Source: Sediminibacterium ginsengisoli (GTDB taxonomy: Bacteria; Bacteroidota; Bacteroidia; Chitinophagales; Chitinophagaceae). From it: a stretch of 64,000 nucleotides of DNA. The notes beneath the pieces are model-generated. The model had not been told where the DNA came from and made no database searches. It saw only the letters and a program-made list of their open reading frames with translations. Below, in pieces: positions 45,523 through 55,298 of this stretch (position 1 is its first letter; every line of letters starts with the position of its first letter). The stretch lies in assembly GCA_945865545.1 (NCBI GenBank), contig CAMBEQ010000012.1:1-64000 (forward strand), read 5' to 3'. The position numbers were made by a program, and so were the translations under genes.

Positions 45523-45972
45523 ATGAAAAAAATAGTTATTTTGTTTTGTAGTATAGCCTTTGTCTTGAATGTAAACGCACAAAGACCTAATCCTGTAAAG
45601 TGGACTTTTGAAGCGGTAAAAAAATCAGATAAGCAGTACGAGATTCAAATTACTGCTGCCATAGAAAGCCCATGGCATATTTACTCGCAGTTTGTTAAAA
45701 ATGGTCCAATACCCACTAAAATAACCTATAAAGTAAATCCTTTAGTTCAAATCAAAGGAGCTGCTAAAGAAATAGGAAGTTTAGAAAAGAAATTTGATAA
45801 AAATTTTAATACGAATGTGGCCTATTTTAGTAATAAAGTGCAATTCACACAATTAGCAAATTTGAAAGTGGCAAGCAAAACTAAAATTGCTGGTGAAATA
45901 GAATATGGGGTATGTAATGAAGACAGATGTTTACCACCGGCCAAAGCTTCTTTTGAAATTGTATTGCAATAA
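45523..45972 (+). CDS. secreted DsbD alpha-domain-like protein
   Basis: 149 residues with signal peptide (MKKIVILFCSIAFVLNVNAQ) and a single domain resembling the N-terminal alpha domain of DsbD (WHIYSQFVKNGPIPTKI). It keeps a cysteine pair in YGVCNEDRCLPP, spaced CX4C, comparable to the redox pair of DsbD alpha. ATG 45523 is chosen over 45502, which adds seven residues before the signal peptide. It lies 26 bases upstream of a full DsbD-like gene whose own N-domain lacks such a pair. Confidence 0.78.
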   Translation: MKKIVILFCSIAFVLNVNAQRPNPVKWTFEAVKKSDKQYEIQITAAIESPWHIYSQFVKNGPIPTKITYKVNPLVQIKGAAKEIGSLEKKFDKNFNTNVAYFSNKVQFTQLANLKVASKTKIAGEIEYGVCNEDRCLPPAKASFEIVLQ

Positions 45973-45998
45973 TTTAGCTTCTAATTAAAATAAACATT

Positions 45999-47924
45999 TT
46001 GAATAAAATTGTCGCTTTATTTGTTGCATTAGGTACCCTATTCATTGTACAAAATGCACAAGCGCAAAGTCCTGTAAAGGCTAGCGCAAAAGCGGTAGTG
46101 GTCAATGACAGCACCTATACTTTAAAAGCAAGCATATTAATACAAGCCGACTGGCATGTGTATGCTGCTAATCCTGATGGTTTAAATGCACCCGAATTTA
46201 AAGCCGGTTTAGAAACAGTTTCATTGATAGGTACCCCAAGCTATTCTGTAAAAGCTAGTAAACAAACGGATGTATTATTTAAACAGGCCAATGTATACAA
46301 TGGTGCGGTTGATATAGAACAAGCTATTGTTATAAAAGGTTTTCAACCAGATAGTTTAAAAACAATTTTACTAGTAAATGCAGCTAAGGGAGATCAGTTT
46401 TTGGCATTAGAAATTCCTGTAAATGTGGCTTTAGCCAATGGTAAAAAAACGGCAGGCTTTCAAGTTTTATTGCCAGCAGCTAACACTAAAGTGCCTGCTG
46501 ATGCTTGTGGAGAAGGAACACAGGATACTAAAAAGTCCAGTGGTTGGGCTGTATTTTTTCTAGGATTTTTAGGTGGACTTATTGCACTCATAACTCCTTG
46601 TGTATTTCCAATGATACCAGTAACGGTTTCTTTTTTTACGAAAAGAGCTAAAACTAAAAAACAAGGTATTAAAAATGGCCTCTTATATGGAGCTAGTATT
46701 TTTTTAATTTATGTATTGGCAAGTGTTCCCTTTCATGTGATTGGAAATGTACAACCAGAAATTTTCAATAGTATCTCCACCAATCCTTGGCTAAATATAA
46801 TTTTCTTTATCATCTTTATATTTTTCTCTATTTCCTTTTTCGGTTTTTTTGAAATCACTTTGCCCAGTGGGATAGCCAATAAGGCCGATTCGAAAAGTGG
46901 ATTAGGAAGTTTTGGCGGCATCTTTTTTATGGCTATTACTTTAGCCATTGTGTCTTTTTCATGTACCGGTCCAATATTGGGTACTTTGCTTGTAGGTTCT
47001 TTACAAGGAGGCGCTTGGGCATTAACAGAGGGGATGGCAGGTTTTGGTTTTGCATTGGCATTGCCATTTACCTTATTTGCTATTTTCCCACAATGGTTGC
47101 AGAGCTTGCCTAAGTCCGGTGGCTGGCTGGATACTGTAAAAAAAGTGTTGGCTTTTTTAGAGTTGGCTTTAGCGTTTAAATTTTTATCCAATGCCGATTT
47201 AGTTGAACATTGGGGTTTATTAAAAAGGGAAGTATTTATAGGAATTTGGGCCATCATTAGTATAGGTTTAGCACTTTATTTAAGTGGAAAATTATTGTTA
47301 CCCCATGATGTAAAAGGAGAAAAAATTTCTGGGGGTAGAAAAATTGGAGCAATTTTAGCATTCGCGTTTGGCATTATTTTAATAGTAGGTATGGTTCCAA
47401 AAAATACTTATTTATTAAAATTTTTAAGTGGATTTCCGCCACCAACGCATTATAGTTTATTTACAAAAACTGCGGATCAGCATGGCTTGCAAGCCAATGT
47501 AGTGAATGATTATGAAAAGGCAGTGCAGTTGTCCCAGGAGCAAAATAAACCCATCTTAATAGATTTTACCGGGTGGGCCTGTGTGAATTGTCGCAAGATG
47601 GAAGAGAATGTGTGGACTGATTCAGAAGTAATGGCCGAAATACAAAATAATTTTATTTTAGTATCCTTGTATGTAGATGATAAGGCTTTATTGCCTGTGG
47701 ACAAGCGATTTACTTATATCAATACACAAGGACAATCCAAGGACATTAATAGCATTGGTGATTTGTGGGCAACCTTCCAAGCAGAAAATTTTAATCAGGT
47801 AACGCAACCTTTATATGTAGTGATGAGCCCTACGCAAAAAATTCTTTCGAATCCAGTGGGGTATACGCCCGATGCAAAAGAATATTTGCAATGGCTACAA
47901 TGTAGTGCTAACAAGAATAAATAA
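45999..47924 (+). CDS. dsbD: thiol:disulfide interchange protein DsbD
   Basis: Moves reducing power across the inner membrane. 641 residues: signal peptide (1-23), an alpha-like periplasmic domain (25-165) without a paired cysteine, eight membrane helices (about 180-490) with the two DsbD beta cysteines in ITPCVFPMIPV and FSCTGPILG, and a C-terminal thioredoxin domain with CVNC in GWACVNCRKME. It starts at TTG 45999 because no ATG is available before the signal peptide. The missing alpha cysteines may be supplied by the upstream gene (inference). Confidence 0.9.
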   Translation: MNKIVALFVALGTLFIVQNAQAQSPVKASAKAVVVNDSTYTLKASILIQADWHVYAANPDGLNAPEFKAGLETVSLIGTPSYSVKASKQTDVLFKQANVYNGAVDIEQAIVIKGFQPDSLKTILLVNAAKGDQFLALEIPVNVALANGKKTAGFQVLLPAANTKVPADACGEGTQDTKKSSGWAVFFLGFLGGLIALITPCVFPMIPVTVSFFTKRAKTKKQGIKNGLLYGASIFLIYVLASVPFHVIGNVQPEIFNSISTNPWLNIIFFIIFIFFSISFFGFFEITLPSGIANKADSKSGLGSFGGIFFMAITLAIVSFSCTGPILGTLLVGSLQGGAWALTEGMAGFGFALALPFTLFAIFPQWLQSLPKSGGWLDTVKKVLAFLELALAFKFLSNADLVEHWGLLKREVFIGIWAIISIGLALYLSGKLLLPHDVKGEKISGGRKIGAILAFAFGIILIVGMVPKNTYLLKFLSGFPPPTHYSLFTKTADQHGLQANVVNDYEKAVQLSQEQNKPILIDFTGWACVNCRKMEENVWTDSEVMAEIQNNFILVSLYVDDKALLPVDKRFTYINTQGQSKDINSIGDLWATFQAENFNQVTQPLYVVMSPTQKILSNPVGYTPDAKEYLQWLQCSANKNK

Positions 47925-47943
47925 AGCCGAACATCAAGAATTT

Positions 47944-47969
47944 AAAAAAGCTCCATTAGGAGCTTTTTT
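47944..47969. terminator. bidirectional intrinsic terminator
   Basis: AAAAAAGCTCC (47944-47954) and GGAGCTTTTTT (47959-47969), perfect pairing around ATTA. Serves dsbD and, from the other side, the sigma factor gene. Confidence 0.92.
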
Positions 47970-48007
47970 AATAAAATCATTAGAGAGATTTATGGAGTCT
48001 TTATATT

Positions 48008-48589
48008 TTATAAGCTCATACCACGCTCGGTCATCATCTTCCTTAAATTAATTAAGCCATAACGCATTCTGCCCAATGCAGTATTAATGCTGCAGTTGGT
48101 CATTTGAGCAATCTCTTTAAAGCTAAGGTTGGCGTAATGTCTTAACACAATAATTTCTCTTTGTTCTTCTGGTAAAAGATCAACTAGTTCTTGAATGTTT
48201 TTATGTGTTTGAGAGCGGGTCATTTTATAATCGGCAGGATGATCGGAGTGTTTGATAATTTCAAATAAATCCTGGTCGTCGCTGGTTTTAATAGTGGGGG
48301 TGCGTTTTACTTTTCTAAAGTGGTCCACTACAAAATTATGGGCAATGCGTAAAGCCCATGGGAGGAATTTACCTTCCTCGGCATATTTTTTTTGTTTAAG
48401 GTTGTCAATCACCTTAATTAATATTTCTTGAAAAAGATCTTCAGCCAAGTAGCTGTCTTTTACCATGAAAAAGATGGCATTGTAAATTCTGTTATGGTGA
48501 CGCTCCAATAGGGCGTCAAAAGCTCTGGAATTGCCGTCTTGAAAGGACTGAATAAGTTCGTTGTCGGAGAGTTGAATTTCTTTGTTCAT
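48008..48589 (-). CDS. ECF-type RNA polymerase sigma factor
   Basis: 193 residues with sigma region 2 (DLFQEILIKVIDNLK... WALRIAHNFVVDHFRK) and region 4 (LLPEEQREIIVLRHYANLSFKEIAQMTNCSI split across 125-170, with the helix-turn-helix). Shape and length are those of extracytoplasmic-function sigma factors. No anti-sigma or SusCD-type partner is adjacent. An acidic linker (TSDDQDLFEI) joins the two regions. Confidence 0.93.
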   Translation of the reverse strand: MNKEIQLSDNELIQSFQDGNSRAFDALLERHHNRIYNAIFFMVKDSYLAEDLFQEILIKVIDNLKQKKYAEEGKFLPWALRIAHNFVVDHFRKVKRTPTIKTSDDQDLFEIIKHSDHPADYKMTRSQTHKNIQELVDLLPEEQREIIVLRHYANLSFKEIAQMTNCSINTALGRMRYGLINLRKMMTERGMSL

Positions 48590-48760
48590 TTTGCTTTTAG
48601 GGTAGGTTTCGATGGGTTAGTGAATACAAATTACTAGCTATAGGCTTTGAAATTCCATTTGTGGAAAACAAGAAATTATTTTAAAAGCTATCCACATTTT
48701 TAAAGGAAAAGAGGTACAAATTCCTGCAACAAAATGCTAGGGAATGTGTTATTTTGCTAT

Positions 48761-51586
48761 ATGGCCAGCAGTAAAAAAGGAAAGTCGGTACAAGTTGAAA
48801 ATAATGACATACAAGTGGTGGGGGCAAGGGTACATAATTTAAAAAATGTAACGGTTTCATTTCCACGCAATCAATTTATAGTGGTCACAGGGGTATCGGG
48901 CAGTGGTAAATCGTCTTTAACCATTGATACTTTATTTGCCGAGGGGCAGAGGCGCTATGCCGAAAGTTTATCTTCTTATGCAAGGCAGTTTATGTCCCGC
49001 ATGGGCAAACCTGATGTAGATTATATCAAGGGCTTATGTCCGGCCATCGCCATTGAACAAAAAGTAGTTACTCGAACACCGCGCAGCACGGTGGGCAGTA
49101 TGACCGAAATTTATGATTACCTGCGCGTATTTTATGCCAGAGTGGGAAAAACCATATCACCCATTAGTGGGCAGGAAGTAAAAAAGCAGGACGTGCAGGA
49201 TGTATTGGAGTTTATCCAAAAAGGAAAAGTGGGTGATAAAATGGTTATAATAGTTCCCTTTAAACAGCAAGCGAAAAGAGATATACAAGAAGAGTTAAAT
49301 ATATTATTACAAAAAGGGTTTGCTAGAATTTATTTAAGAGCAACTACTAAATCAAGTGCATCTAGTATCTTAAGAATTGAGGATGCACTCGCAATGGCCA
49401 AAACCGAAATCACAAAAACCATTAAAGCGCATGAGGTATATGTTTTAATTGACAGGGTGGTGGTGAAAACATTCGATGAAGATGATATTCACCGAATAAG
49501 TGATTCCATTGGTACTGCTTTTTATGAAGGAGAAGGCCTATTATGGGTGGAGCAAAATGAAACTATTTTAAAAACATTCAATAATAAGTTCACTTTAGAT
49601 GGTATTGAATTTGATGAACCAAGTCCTAATTTATTCTCCTTCAACAATCCCTATGGGGCTTGTCCTACATGCGAAGGATATAGTCAGGTATTAGGCATTG
49701 ATGAAAATTTAGTGATACCCAATACCAATTTATCGGTCTATGACGGAGGGGTAGCGCCATGGAAAGGAGAGAAATTAGTTTGGTGGAAAGATCAGTTCGT
49801 AAAAGAAGCAGGCAAAGTAGGATTCCCCATACATCAGCCTATTAATAAATTAACGAAGACACAAGCTACTCAGTTATGGAAGGGTGTAGGCAAAGCATTG
49901 GGGATAGATGCATTTTTTGAAGATGTAAAAGCACATTTGTACAAAGTACAATTTAGGGTGATGCTAAGTAGGTATCGCGGCAGAACCAATTGTTCCGATT
50001 GTGAAGGGTATCGCGTGCGCAAGGAAGCCTTGTATGTAAAAATTGCAGGCAAACATATTGGAGAATTGTGTGCGATGCCCGTCAAAGATTTACAGGTTTG
50101 GTTTACGGAGTTACAGTTAACAGCACATGATAAGCAAATAGCAAAAAGATTATTAATAGAACTAGAACAGCGCATTCAAACTTTAATGGATGTGGGCTTG
50201 GGCTATTTAACTTTATCTCGATTGGCGAATAGTTTAAGTGGAGGCGAAAGCCAGAGAATACAATTAACAAGATGTTTGGGAAGCAACTTAACTAATTCCT
50301 TGTATATTTTAGATGAGCCAAGTATTGGACTACATTCAAGGGATACAGAAAGACTAATTAAAGTACTACAAAATTTAAGAGATTTAGGAAATACAGTTGT
50401 GGTGGTAGAGCACGACGAGCAAATTATGCGACATGCCGATCATATTATTGACATGGGCCCTTTAGCAGCGCACCAGGGCGGAGAGGTAGTAGCAGTTGGC
50501 AATGCAACGGCATTGATAAAAGATAAAGAAAGTTTAACGGGTAAGTATTTAAGTGGTACTATGAGCATACCTATTCCAGAAAAAACAAGAATATCAAAAC
50601 ACTTTATAAAGTTAGAAGGGGCTTATTTACACAATTTAAAAAGTATCGATGTGCAATTCCCCTTGCATAGTTTATGTGTGGTGAGTGGAGTAAGTGGAAG
50701 TGGAAAAACTACCTTAGTAAAGCAAGTATTATATAATGCTTTATTAAAAGCTAAAGCACTTCCTACAGAAATAGTTGGAGGTTATAATGCACTCAGTGGC
50801 GATTTGCATTTGATAGATCAAATAGAAATGGTTGATCAAAATCCAATTGGAAAATCTTCACGCAGTAACCCAGTGACCTATATTAAAGCTTATGATGCTA
50901 TCAGAGATTTATATTCCAAGCAAGCACTTTCAAAAATTAGAGGTTTCTTGCCTAAGCATTTCTCTTTTAATGTAGATGGAGGCAGGTGTGATACTTGCAA
51001 AGGAGAGGGAGAGCAATTGGTGGAGATGCAATTTTTAGCGGATGTGCATTTAACCTGTGAGGATTGTGGAGGAAAAAGATTTAAGGAAGCGGTTTTAGAA
51101 GTGCAGTATAAAGGGAAAAATATTTATGAAGTATTAGAGATGAGTGTAGAGGAAGCCATTGCATTTTTTGCAGATGAAAAAAATATAGTATTGGCTATTA
51201 GCCCTTTGCAGGAAGTAGGCTTGGGCTATGTAAAATTAGGGCAGAGCAGTAGTACCTTAAGTGGAGGCGAAGCGCAAAGAGTAAAGCTAGCTAGCTTTTT
51301 AGGCAAGGGCAAAGCAAGCAATAAGATGTTATTTATTTTTGATGAGCCCACCACTGGGTTACATTTTCATGATATCCATAAATTATTAAAAGCTTTTAAT
51401 GCCTTAATTGAGCAAGGGCATTCATTAATAGTGGTCGAACATAATACCGATGTCATTAAAGTAGCCGACTGGGTAATAGACATGGGTCCCGAGGCGGGCG
51501 ATGGCGGCGGCACTGTGGTTTATGGAGGTGCACCCAAGGGTTTATCCAAGAACAAGGCCTCCCAAACCGGGAAGTATTTAGACTAG
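48761..51586 (+). CDS. uvrA: UvrABC excinuclease subunit A
   Basis: Damage-recognition ATPase of nucleotide excision repair. From ATG 48761 (MASSKKGKSV) it is 941 residues. Two ABC modules: Walker A VTGVSGSGKSS near 50 and VSGVSGSGKTT near 650; signatures SLSGGESQRIQL and TLSGGEAQRVKL. Zinc knuckles CPTCEGYSQ, CSDCEGYRV, CDTCKGEGE and CEDCGGKRF. An in-frame ATG at 48734 would add nine unconserved residues; TTATTTTG at 48749-48756, a -7-like element four bases before 48761, favours the shorter form. Confidence 0.96.
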   Translation: MASSKKGKSVQVENNDIQVVGARVHNLKNVTVSFPRNQFIVVTGVSGSGKSSLTIDTLFAEGQRRYAESLSSYARQFMSRMGKPDVDYIKGLCPAIAIEQKVVTRTPRSTVGSMTEIYDYLRVFYARVGKTISPISGQEVKKQDVQDVLEFIQKGKVGDKMVIIVPFKQQAKRDIQEELNILLQKGFARIYLRATTKSSASSILRIEDALAMAKTEITKTIKAHEVYVLIDRVVVKTFDEDDIHRISDSIGTAFYEGEGLLWVEQNETILKTFNNKFTLDGIEFDEPSPNLFSFNNPYGACPTCEGYSQVLGIDENLVIPNTNLSVYDGGVAPWKGEKLVWWKDQFVKEAGKVGFPIHQPINKLTKTQATQLWKGVGKALGIDAFFEDVKAHLYKVQFRVMLSRYRGRTNCSDCEGYRVRKEALYVKIAGKHIGELCAMPVKDLQVWFTELQLTAHDKQIAKRLLIELEQRIQTLMDVGLGYLTLSRLANSLSGGESQRIQLTRCLGSNLTNSLYILDEPSIGLHSRDTERLIKVLQNLRDLGNTVVVVEHDEQIMRHADHIIDMGPLAAHQGGEVVAVGNATALIKDKESLTGKYLSGTMSIPIPEKTRISKHFIKLEGAYLHNLKSIDVQFPLHSLCVVSGVSGSGKTTLVKQVLYNALLKAKALPTEIVGGYNALSGDLHLIDQIEMVDQNPIGKSSRSNPVTYIKAYDAIRDLYSKQALSKIRGFLPKHFSFNVDGGRCDTCKGEGEQLVEMQFLADVHLTCEDCGGKRFKEAVLEVQYKGKNIYEVLEMSVEEAIAFFADEKNIVLAISPLQEVGLGYVKLGQSSSTLSGGEAQRVKLASFLGKGKASNKMLFIFDEPTTGLHFHDIHKLLKAFNALIEQGHSLIVVEHNTDVIKVADWVIDMGPEAGDGGGTVVYGGAPKGLSKNKASQTGKYLD

Positions 51587-51663
51587 ATTCTATGTAACTT
51601 ATTAAAAATCAAATAGTTAGGTAAAATATATTTTGCTAACTTACATTTCTTGTATTATTTTTG

Positions 51664-51686
51664 TTGTAACTAAAAAATAGTTGCAA
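51664..51686 (+). promoter_or_regulatory. operator-like imperfect palindrome before hicA
   Basis: TTGTAACTA (51664-51672) and TAGTTGCAA (51678-51686) pair at eight of nine positions around five A residues. The TTG at 51664-51666, 17 bases, and CAAATTTG at 51684-51691 form a candidate promoter overlapping it. A plausible HicB binding site. Confidence 0.55.
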
Positions 51687-51692
51687 ATTTGT

Positions 51693-51950
51693 ATGACAAA
51701 GAAAGATAAACTACTAGAAAGGTTCTTAAGTATACCTAAGGATTTTACATTTGACGAGTTGAGTACATTATTACAAAATATGGGCTTTGAAGTTGAAAAT
51801 AAAGGCAAAACTTCTGGATCAAGAGTTGCTTTTGTTCATGTAAATTTTAATAAACATATTTTAATACATAAACCTCACCCAGGTAAAATTATCAATAGAG
51901 TTTATTTGAAGAACATAATAGTTGATCTTACTTTAAAACAAATTATATGA
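51693..51950 (+). CDS. hicA: HicA-family toxin
   Basis: Small basic double-stranded-RNA-binding-fold toxin, 85 residues, presumed mRNA interferase. Sequence FDELSTLLQNMGFEVENKGKTSGSRV leads into HKPHPGKIINR. In many HicA proteins the glycine-serine motif is followed by a catalytic His (GSH); here it reads GSRV, a variant I recall as common in Bacteroidota relatives, with His at HKPH. ATG 51693 is used. The stop overlaps the hicB start in ATGA, toxin first as usual for hicAB. Confidence 0.85.
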   Translation: MTKKDKLLERFLSIPKDFTFDELSTLLQNMGFEVENKGKTSGSRVAFVHVNFNKHILIHKPHPGKIINRVYLKNIIVDLTLKQII

Positions 51951-52285
51951 ATAATACATTAAAATATAAAGGATTTTACGCATCAGTTGTCTTTAGCGAC
52001 GAAGACAATATTTTATTTGGCAAAATAGAAGGGATAGATGATTTAATAATGTTTGAAGGCTCTTCGGTTTCGGAATTAAAAAAAATGTTTAAGGAAGCCG
52101 TAGAAGATTATGTAGAAATTTGCGAACAAACAAATAAGCCTTGTTTAAAAAGTTTCAAAGGATCTTTTAATGTACGCGTAAAACCAGATATACATAGAAA
52201 GGCGGCAATGCTTGCCACTATGAAAGGCATTAGCCTAAATCAATTGGTTCAAAAAGCTATTGAGAAGGAATTAGAGGCTGCTTAG
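51947..52285 (+). CDS. hicB: HicB-family antitoxin
   Basis: Antitoxin of 112 residues with the HicB RNase-H-like N-domain (YKGFYASVVFSDEDNILFGKIEGIDDLIMF in part) and a C-terminal ribbon-helix-helix DNA-binding segment (FNVRVKPDIHRKAAMLATMKG... LNQLVQKAIEKEL). It would bind HicA and repress the operon. Overlaps hicA by four bases, so translation is coupled. Confidence 0.9.
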   Translation: MNNTLKYKGFYASVVFSDEDNILFGKIEGIDDLIMFEGSSVSELKKMFKEAVEDYVEICEQTNKPCLKSFKGSFNVRVKPDIHRKAAMLATMKGISLNQLVQKAIEKELEAA

Positions 52286-52307
52286 AAAAATGAGTCTATT
52301 ATCTATA

Positions 52308-52709
52308 TTATCTTAATCTATCAGCGCTTTTAACTTTGCGATCGTCTTTGTAAATATAAACAACGGCCATTATTTGAAGAATGGGTATAATAAACAAAGC
52401 GAGTGATGGTAAGGTAAAGCCGCCGCCTGGATTGGCTATTACTACTTTGTAAATGAAGTAACCAATTAATATTGAAAGTAAAAAGTTAACAAGTACTACT
52501 TTTAATTGCAACATACGATTCCCATATAAAAAGATAGTGATAAAAGAAAGGCAGGCGCTAAAAGCCAAGGAGATAAGCGTACTGTATTGAGCGCTTCCAT
52601 TGATCTCCAATGCAAAGGGCGTAGGCGTATAATAAAAAGGGAAACGCAATGCAGAAAAAGCTGCAGCGCTTGTAAGTAAAAGCCAAATGGTTTGTATTCT
52701 TTGTATCAT
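52308..52709 (-). CDS. DUF4293 membrane protein
   Basis: 133 residues, four hydrophobic helices, starting MIQRIQTIWLLLTSAAAFSALRFPF across the first 25, which is the characteristic DUF4293 beginning. The last helix is followed by the basic tail KDDRKVKSADRLR. Function unknown; Bacteroidota-restricted as far as I know. Downstream of glyA on the same strand but separated by a terminator. Confidence 0.8.
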   Translation of the reverse strand: MIQRIQTIWLLLTSAAAFSALRFPFYYTPTPFALEINGSAQYSTLISLAFSACLSFITIFLYGNRMLQLKVVLVNFLLSILIGYFIYKVVIANPGGGFTLPSLALFIIPILQIMAVVYIYKDDRKVKSADRLR

Positions 52710-52735
52710 AGTATAAAGTTAAACTATTTAAAATA

Positions 52736-52765
52736 AAAAAACCTCCAGTGGAAGGGAGGTTTTTT
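52736..52765. terminator. terminator downstream of glyA
   Basis: AAAAAACCTCC (52736-52746) and GGAGGTTTTTT (52755-52765), perfect 11-bp stem. Lies between glyA and the DUF4293 gene, both on the minus strand. Confidence 0.9.
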
Positions 52766-52796
52766 CTATACTGAGTAAACTTATTTATGTTGGACA

Positions 52797-54077
52797 CTAT
52801 CCTAGTTCAGGATACAGGACAAATTGTTCCATAAACTTATTCACCTCTTTCTTCGTATCCGCTAAAATAGTTTCATTATCGGCGTTCATTAACACTTTGT
52901 CAATAGCTTCTACTACAAATGGAATATGTGTTTCAGTCATACCACGAGTAGTAATAGCGGCAACACCAAAACGAATACCAGAAGTAACAAAAGCCGATTT
53001 ATCATCGTAAGGTACCATGTTTTTATTCGCAGTAATATCGGCATGACCTAAAACCTGTTCTGCTTTTTTACCACTAATATTTTTATTGCGCAAATCAATC
53101 AACATTAAATGATTATCGGTACCACCACTGATAATTTCATATCCTTTAGCAACGAATGCGGCTGCCATGGTTTTCGCATTCGTTTGTACTTGCTTTTGAT
53201 ACACCATAAATTCATCAGACAATATTTCTCCAAAAGCAATGGCTTTAGCAGCAATCACGTGTTCTAATGGGCCACCTTGTGTTCCTGGGAACACTGCCAT
53301 ATCAATTACATTGGACCATAATCTTAAATTTCCTTTTACATCTTTTAAGCCTAAAGTATTCTCCCCATCTTTCGCCATCATAATCACCCCACCACGTGGG
53401 CCACGTAAAGTTTTATGAGTAGTAGAAGTAACAAAATGACAATGATTAAATGGAGAACTTAATAAACCTTTTGCAATTAATCCTGCAGGGTGTGCAATAT
53501 CGGCTAACACAAATGCACCTACTTCATTGGCAACTTTACGAATGCGCGCATAATCAATATCGCGACTATAAGCACTAGCTCCGCAAATAATTAATTTAGG
53601 CTTATGCGTTCTTGCTTGACTTTCTAACATCTCGTAATCAATCAATCCAGTTTCTTTTACCACGCCATAAAAATGAGGGGTATAAATTTTACCAGAAAAA
53701 TTTACTCCACTTCCATGCGTTAAGTGACCGCCCATGCTTAGGTCCAAACCTAGGATGGCATCACCAGGATGTAAAATAGCTAGCATTAATGCAGCGTTGG
53801 CTTGTGCGCCACTATGTGGTTGTACATTGGCGTATTCAATTCCAAAAACTTCCTTTAAACGATCAATGGCTAAGGTTTCTGTTTTATCTACAATTTCACA
53901 ACCACCATAATACCTACGACCAGGATAACCTTCGGCATATTTATTGGTCATTACTCCACCCATTGCTTGCATTACTTGTAAGCTGGTAAAATTTTCAGAA
54001 GCAATTAATTCAATGCCTCTTCTTTGGCGTACTAATTCTTCGCGGATAATGTCAAATACAAGGGTATCTCTTTGCAT
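52797..54077 (-). CDS. glyA: serine hydroxymethyltransferase
   Basis: PLP enzyme converting serine and tetrahydrofolate to glycine and methylene-tetrahydrofolate. 426 residues from ATG 54077 ([11 protein letters not shown]); an in-frame start at 54170 adds 31 unrelated residues that run through the promoter. Motifs: ELIASENF near 25, [13 protein letters not shown] near 51 and PLP lysine in [14 protein letters not shown] near 225. Functionally linked to folD at the other end of the region. Confidence 0.96.
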   Translation of the reverse strand: MQRDTLVFDIIREELVRQRRGIELIASENFTSLQVMQAMGGVMTNKYAEGYPGRRYYGGCEIVDKTETLAIDRLKEVFGIEYANVQPHSGAQANAALMLAILHPGDAILGLDLSMGGHLTHGSGVNFSGKIYTPHFYGVVKETGLIDYEMLESQARTHKPKLIICGASAYSRDIDYARIRKVANEVGAFVLADIAHPAGLIAKGLLSSPFNHCHFVTSTTHKTLRGPRGGVIMMAKDGENTLGLKDVKGNLRLWSNVIDMAVFPGTQGGPLEHVIAAKAIAFGEILSDEFMVYQKQVQTNAKTMAAAFVAKGYEIISGGTDNHLMLIDLRNKNISGKKAEQVLGHADITANKNMVPYDDKSAFVTSGIRFGVAAITTRGMTETHIPFVVEAIDKVLMNADNETILADTKKEVNKFMEQFVLYPELG

Positions 54078-54105
54078 GGTGCTATATTTTAGTGTACTGT
54101 TTTTG

Positions 54106-54135
54106 CAAAAATAAATCTTTATGAAGCCTTTACAA
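54106..54135 (-). promoter_or_regulatory. promoter of glyA
   Basis: On the minus strand: TTG at 54135-54133, 19-base gap, TATTTTTG at 54113-54106. The start codon follows 28 bases later. Confidence 0.6.
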
Positions 54136-54269
54136 AGCTTTCTTTCAACAGTTAGGCGCCTAATATCCACATTTCCAATGCCTTTTGTTGAATTTGGCCA
54201 TTTCAGGGTTGATTTTGCAACAATCCTAACAGTTATTTGTTACTTTTATCTCCCTCTAAAAAGTAAACA

Positions 54270-55262
54270 ATGAAGGCTATTATTCCAGTTGCGGGAGCAG
54301 GTACAAAACTTCGCCCACATACCTATACACAGCCCAAGGCATTGATTCCTATGGCAGGTAAAACCATACTTAGTTTTATTGTAGATCAATTAAGGGAAGT
54401 GGGTATTAACGAGTTTGTTTTTATAGTAGGTTATTTGGGAGATAAAATTCAGGATTATGTACAAGCCACCTATCCCAATTTAAACACCCATTTTGTGTAT
54501 CAGAATGAACGTAATGGTACGGCTCATGCTATTGAATTGGCCAGAAATATAATTGGAGAGGATGAAGTTTTTATTGCATTAGGGGATACCATCTGCGAAT
54601 TTGATATTAAAGAAGTGATGGAAAGTCCATTTAGTATGTTGGGTATAAAAAAAGTAGATGACCCAAGACAGTTTGGTGTGGTTGAAATAAATGAAGAAGG
54701 AAAAATCGAACATGCAGTAGAAAAACCATCAATACCAAAAAGTAATAATGCACTCGTAGGCTTGTATAAAATTAAGGAATCGAAAATTTTATTTGAATGT
54801 TTCCAGCAACTTTTTACAGATAATATTAAATCCAATGGGGAATACAATTTAACAGATGCCTTGGACTGTATGATAAAAAAAGGAATAGAACTTAGAACCT
54901 TTAAAGTAAAACATTGGTACGATTGCGGGAAAAAAGAAAATTTATTAGAAGCCAATGCGGTATTGCTTAAAAAAACTGGTGGTTTAGCAGTAAACCCAGC
55001 CACTTATCCCAATAGCATTATTATTGCACCAGTTAGTATTGCAGCAGATTGTGTTATAGAAAATTCAATTATTGGGCCGCATGTAACCATTGGCAATAAC
55101 ACAACCATAAAAAGTTCGGTGGTCAAAGAAAGTATTATTGGATCCTATACTACACTTGACGAAGTGGTTTTAGACAATTCATTAATTGGAAGTGATGCGG
55201 CTGTAAAAGGGTTAAGCCGTACTTTAAATATTGGAGATAATACAGAAATAGATTTCGGATAA
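54270..55262 (+). CDS. sugar-phosphate nucleotidyltransferase with left-handed beta-helix tail
   Basis: 330 residues. N-terminal nucleotidyltransferase domain with the activation loop AGAGTKLRPHTYTQPKALIP (residues 8-27) and metal Asp in ALGDTI near 110. From about 245 hexapeptide repeats (IIAPVSIAADCVIENSIIG and on) form a left-handed beta helix. The product is a sugar nucleotide, for example dTDP- or UDP-glucose; which one is not decidable. TTG 54215-54217 and TACTTTTA 54241-54248, 23 bases apart, are a possible promoter. Confidence 0.85.
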   Translation: MKAIIPVAGAGTKLRPHTYTQPKALIPMAGKTILSFIVDQLREVGINEFVFIVGYLGDKIQDYVQATYPNLNTHFVYQNERNGTAHAIELARNIIGEDEVFIALGDTICEFDIKEVMESPFSMLGIKKVDDPRQFGVVEINEEGKIEHAVEKPSIPKSNNALVGLYKIKESKILFECFQQLFTDNIKSNGEYNLTDALDCMIKKGIELRTFKVKHWYDCGKKENLLEANAVLLKKTGGLAVNPATYPNSIIIAPVSIAADCVIENSIIGPHVTIGNNTTIKSSVVKESIIGSYTTLDEVVLDNSLIGSDAAVKGLSRTLNIGDNTEIDFG

Positions 55263-55298
55263 TTTTTTTAGAATAATTTATTTCTCAGGTAAGTTATC

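Noticed and set aside
52558-52797. 79-codon minus-strand frame over the DUF4293 start
   Set aside because: Crosses the glyA terminator and overlaps a family-supported gene in another frame.
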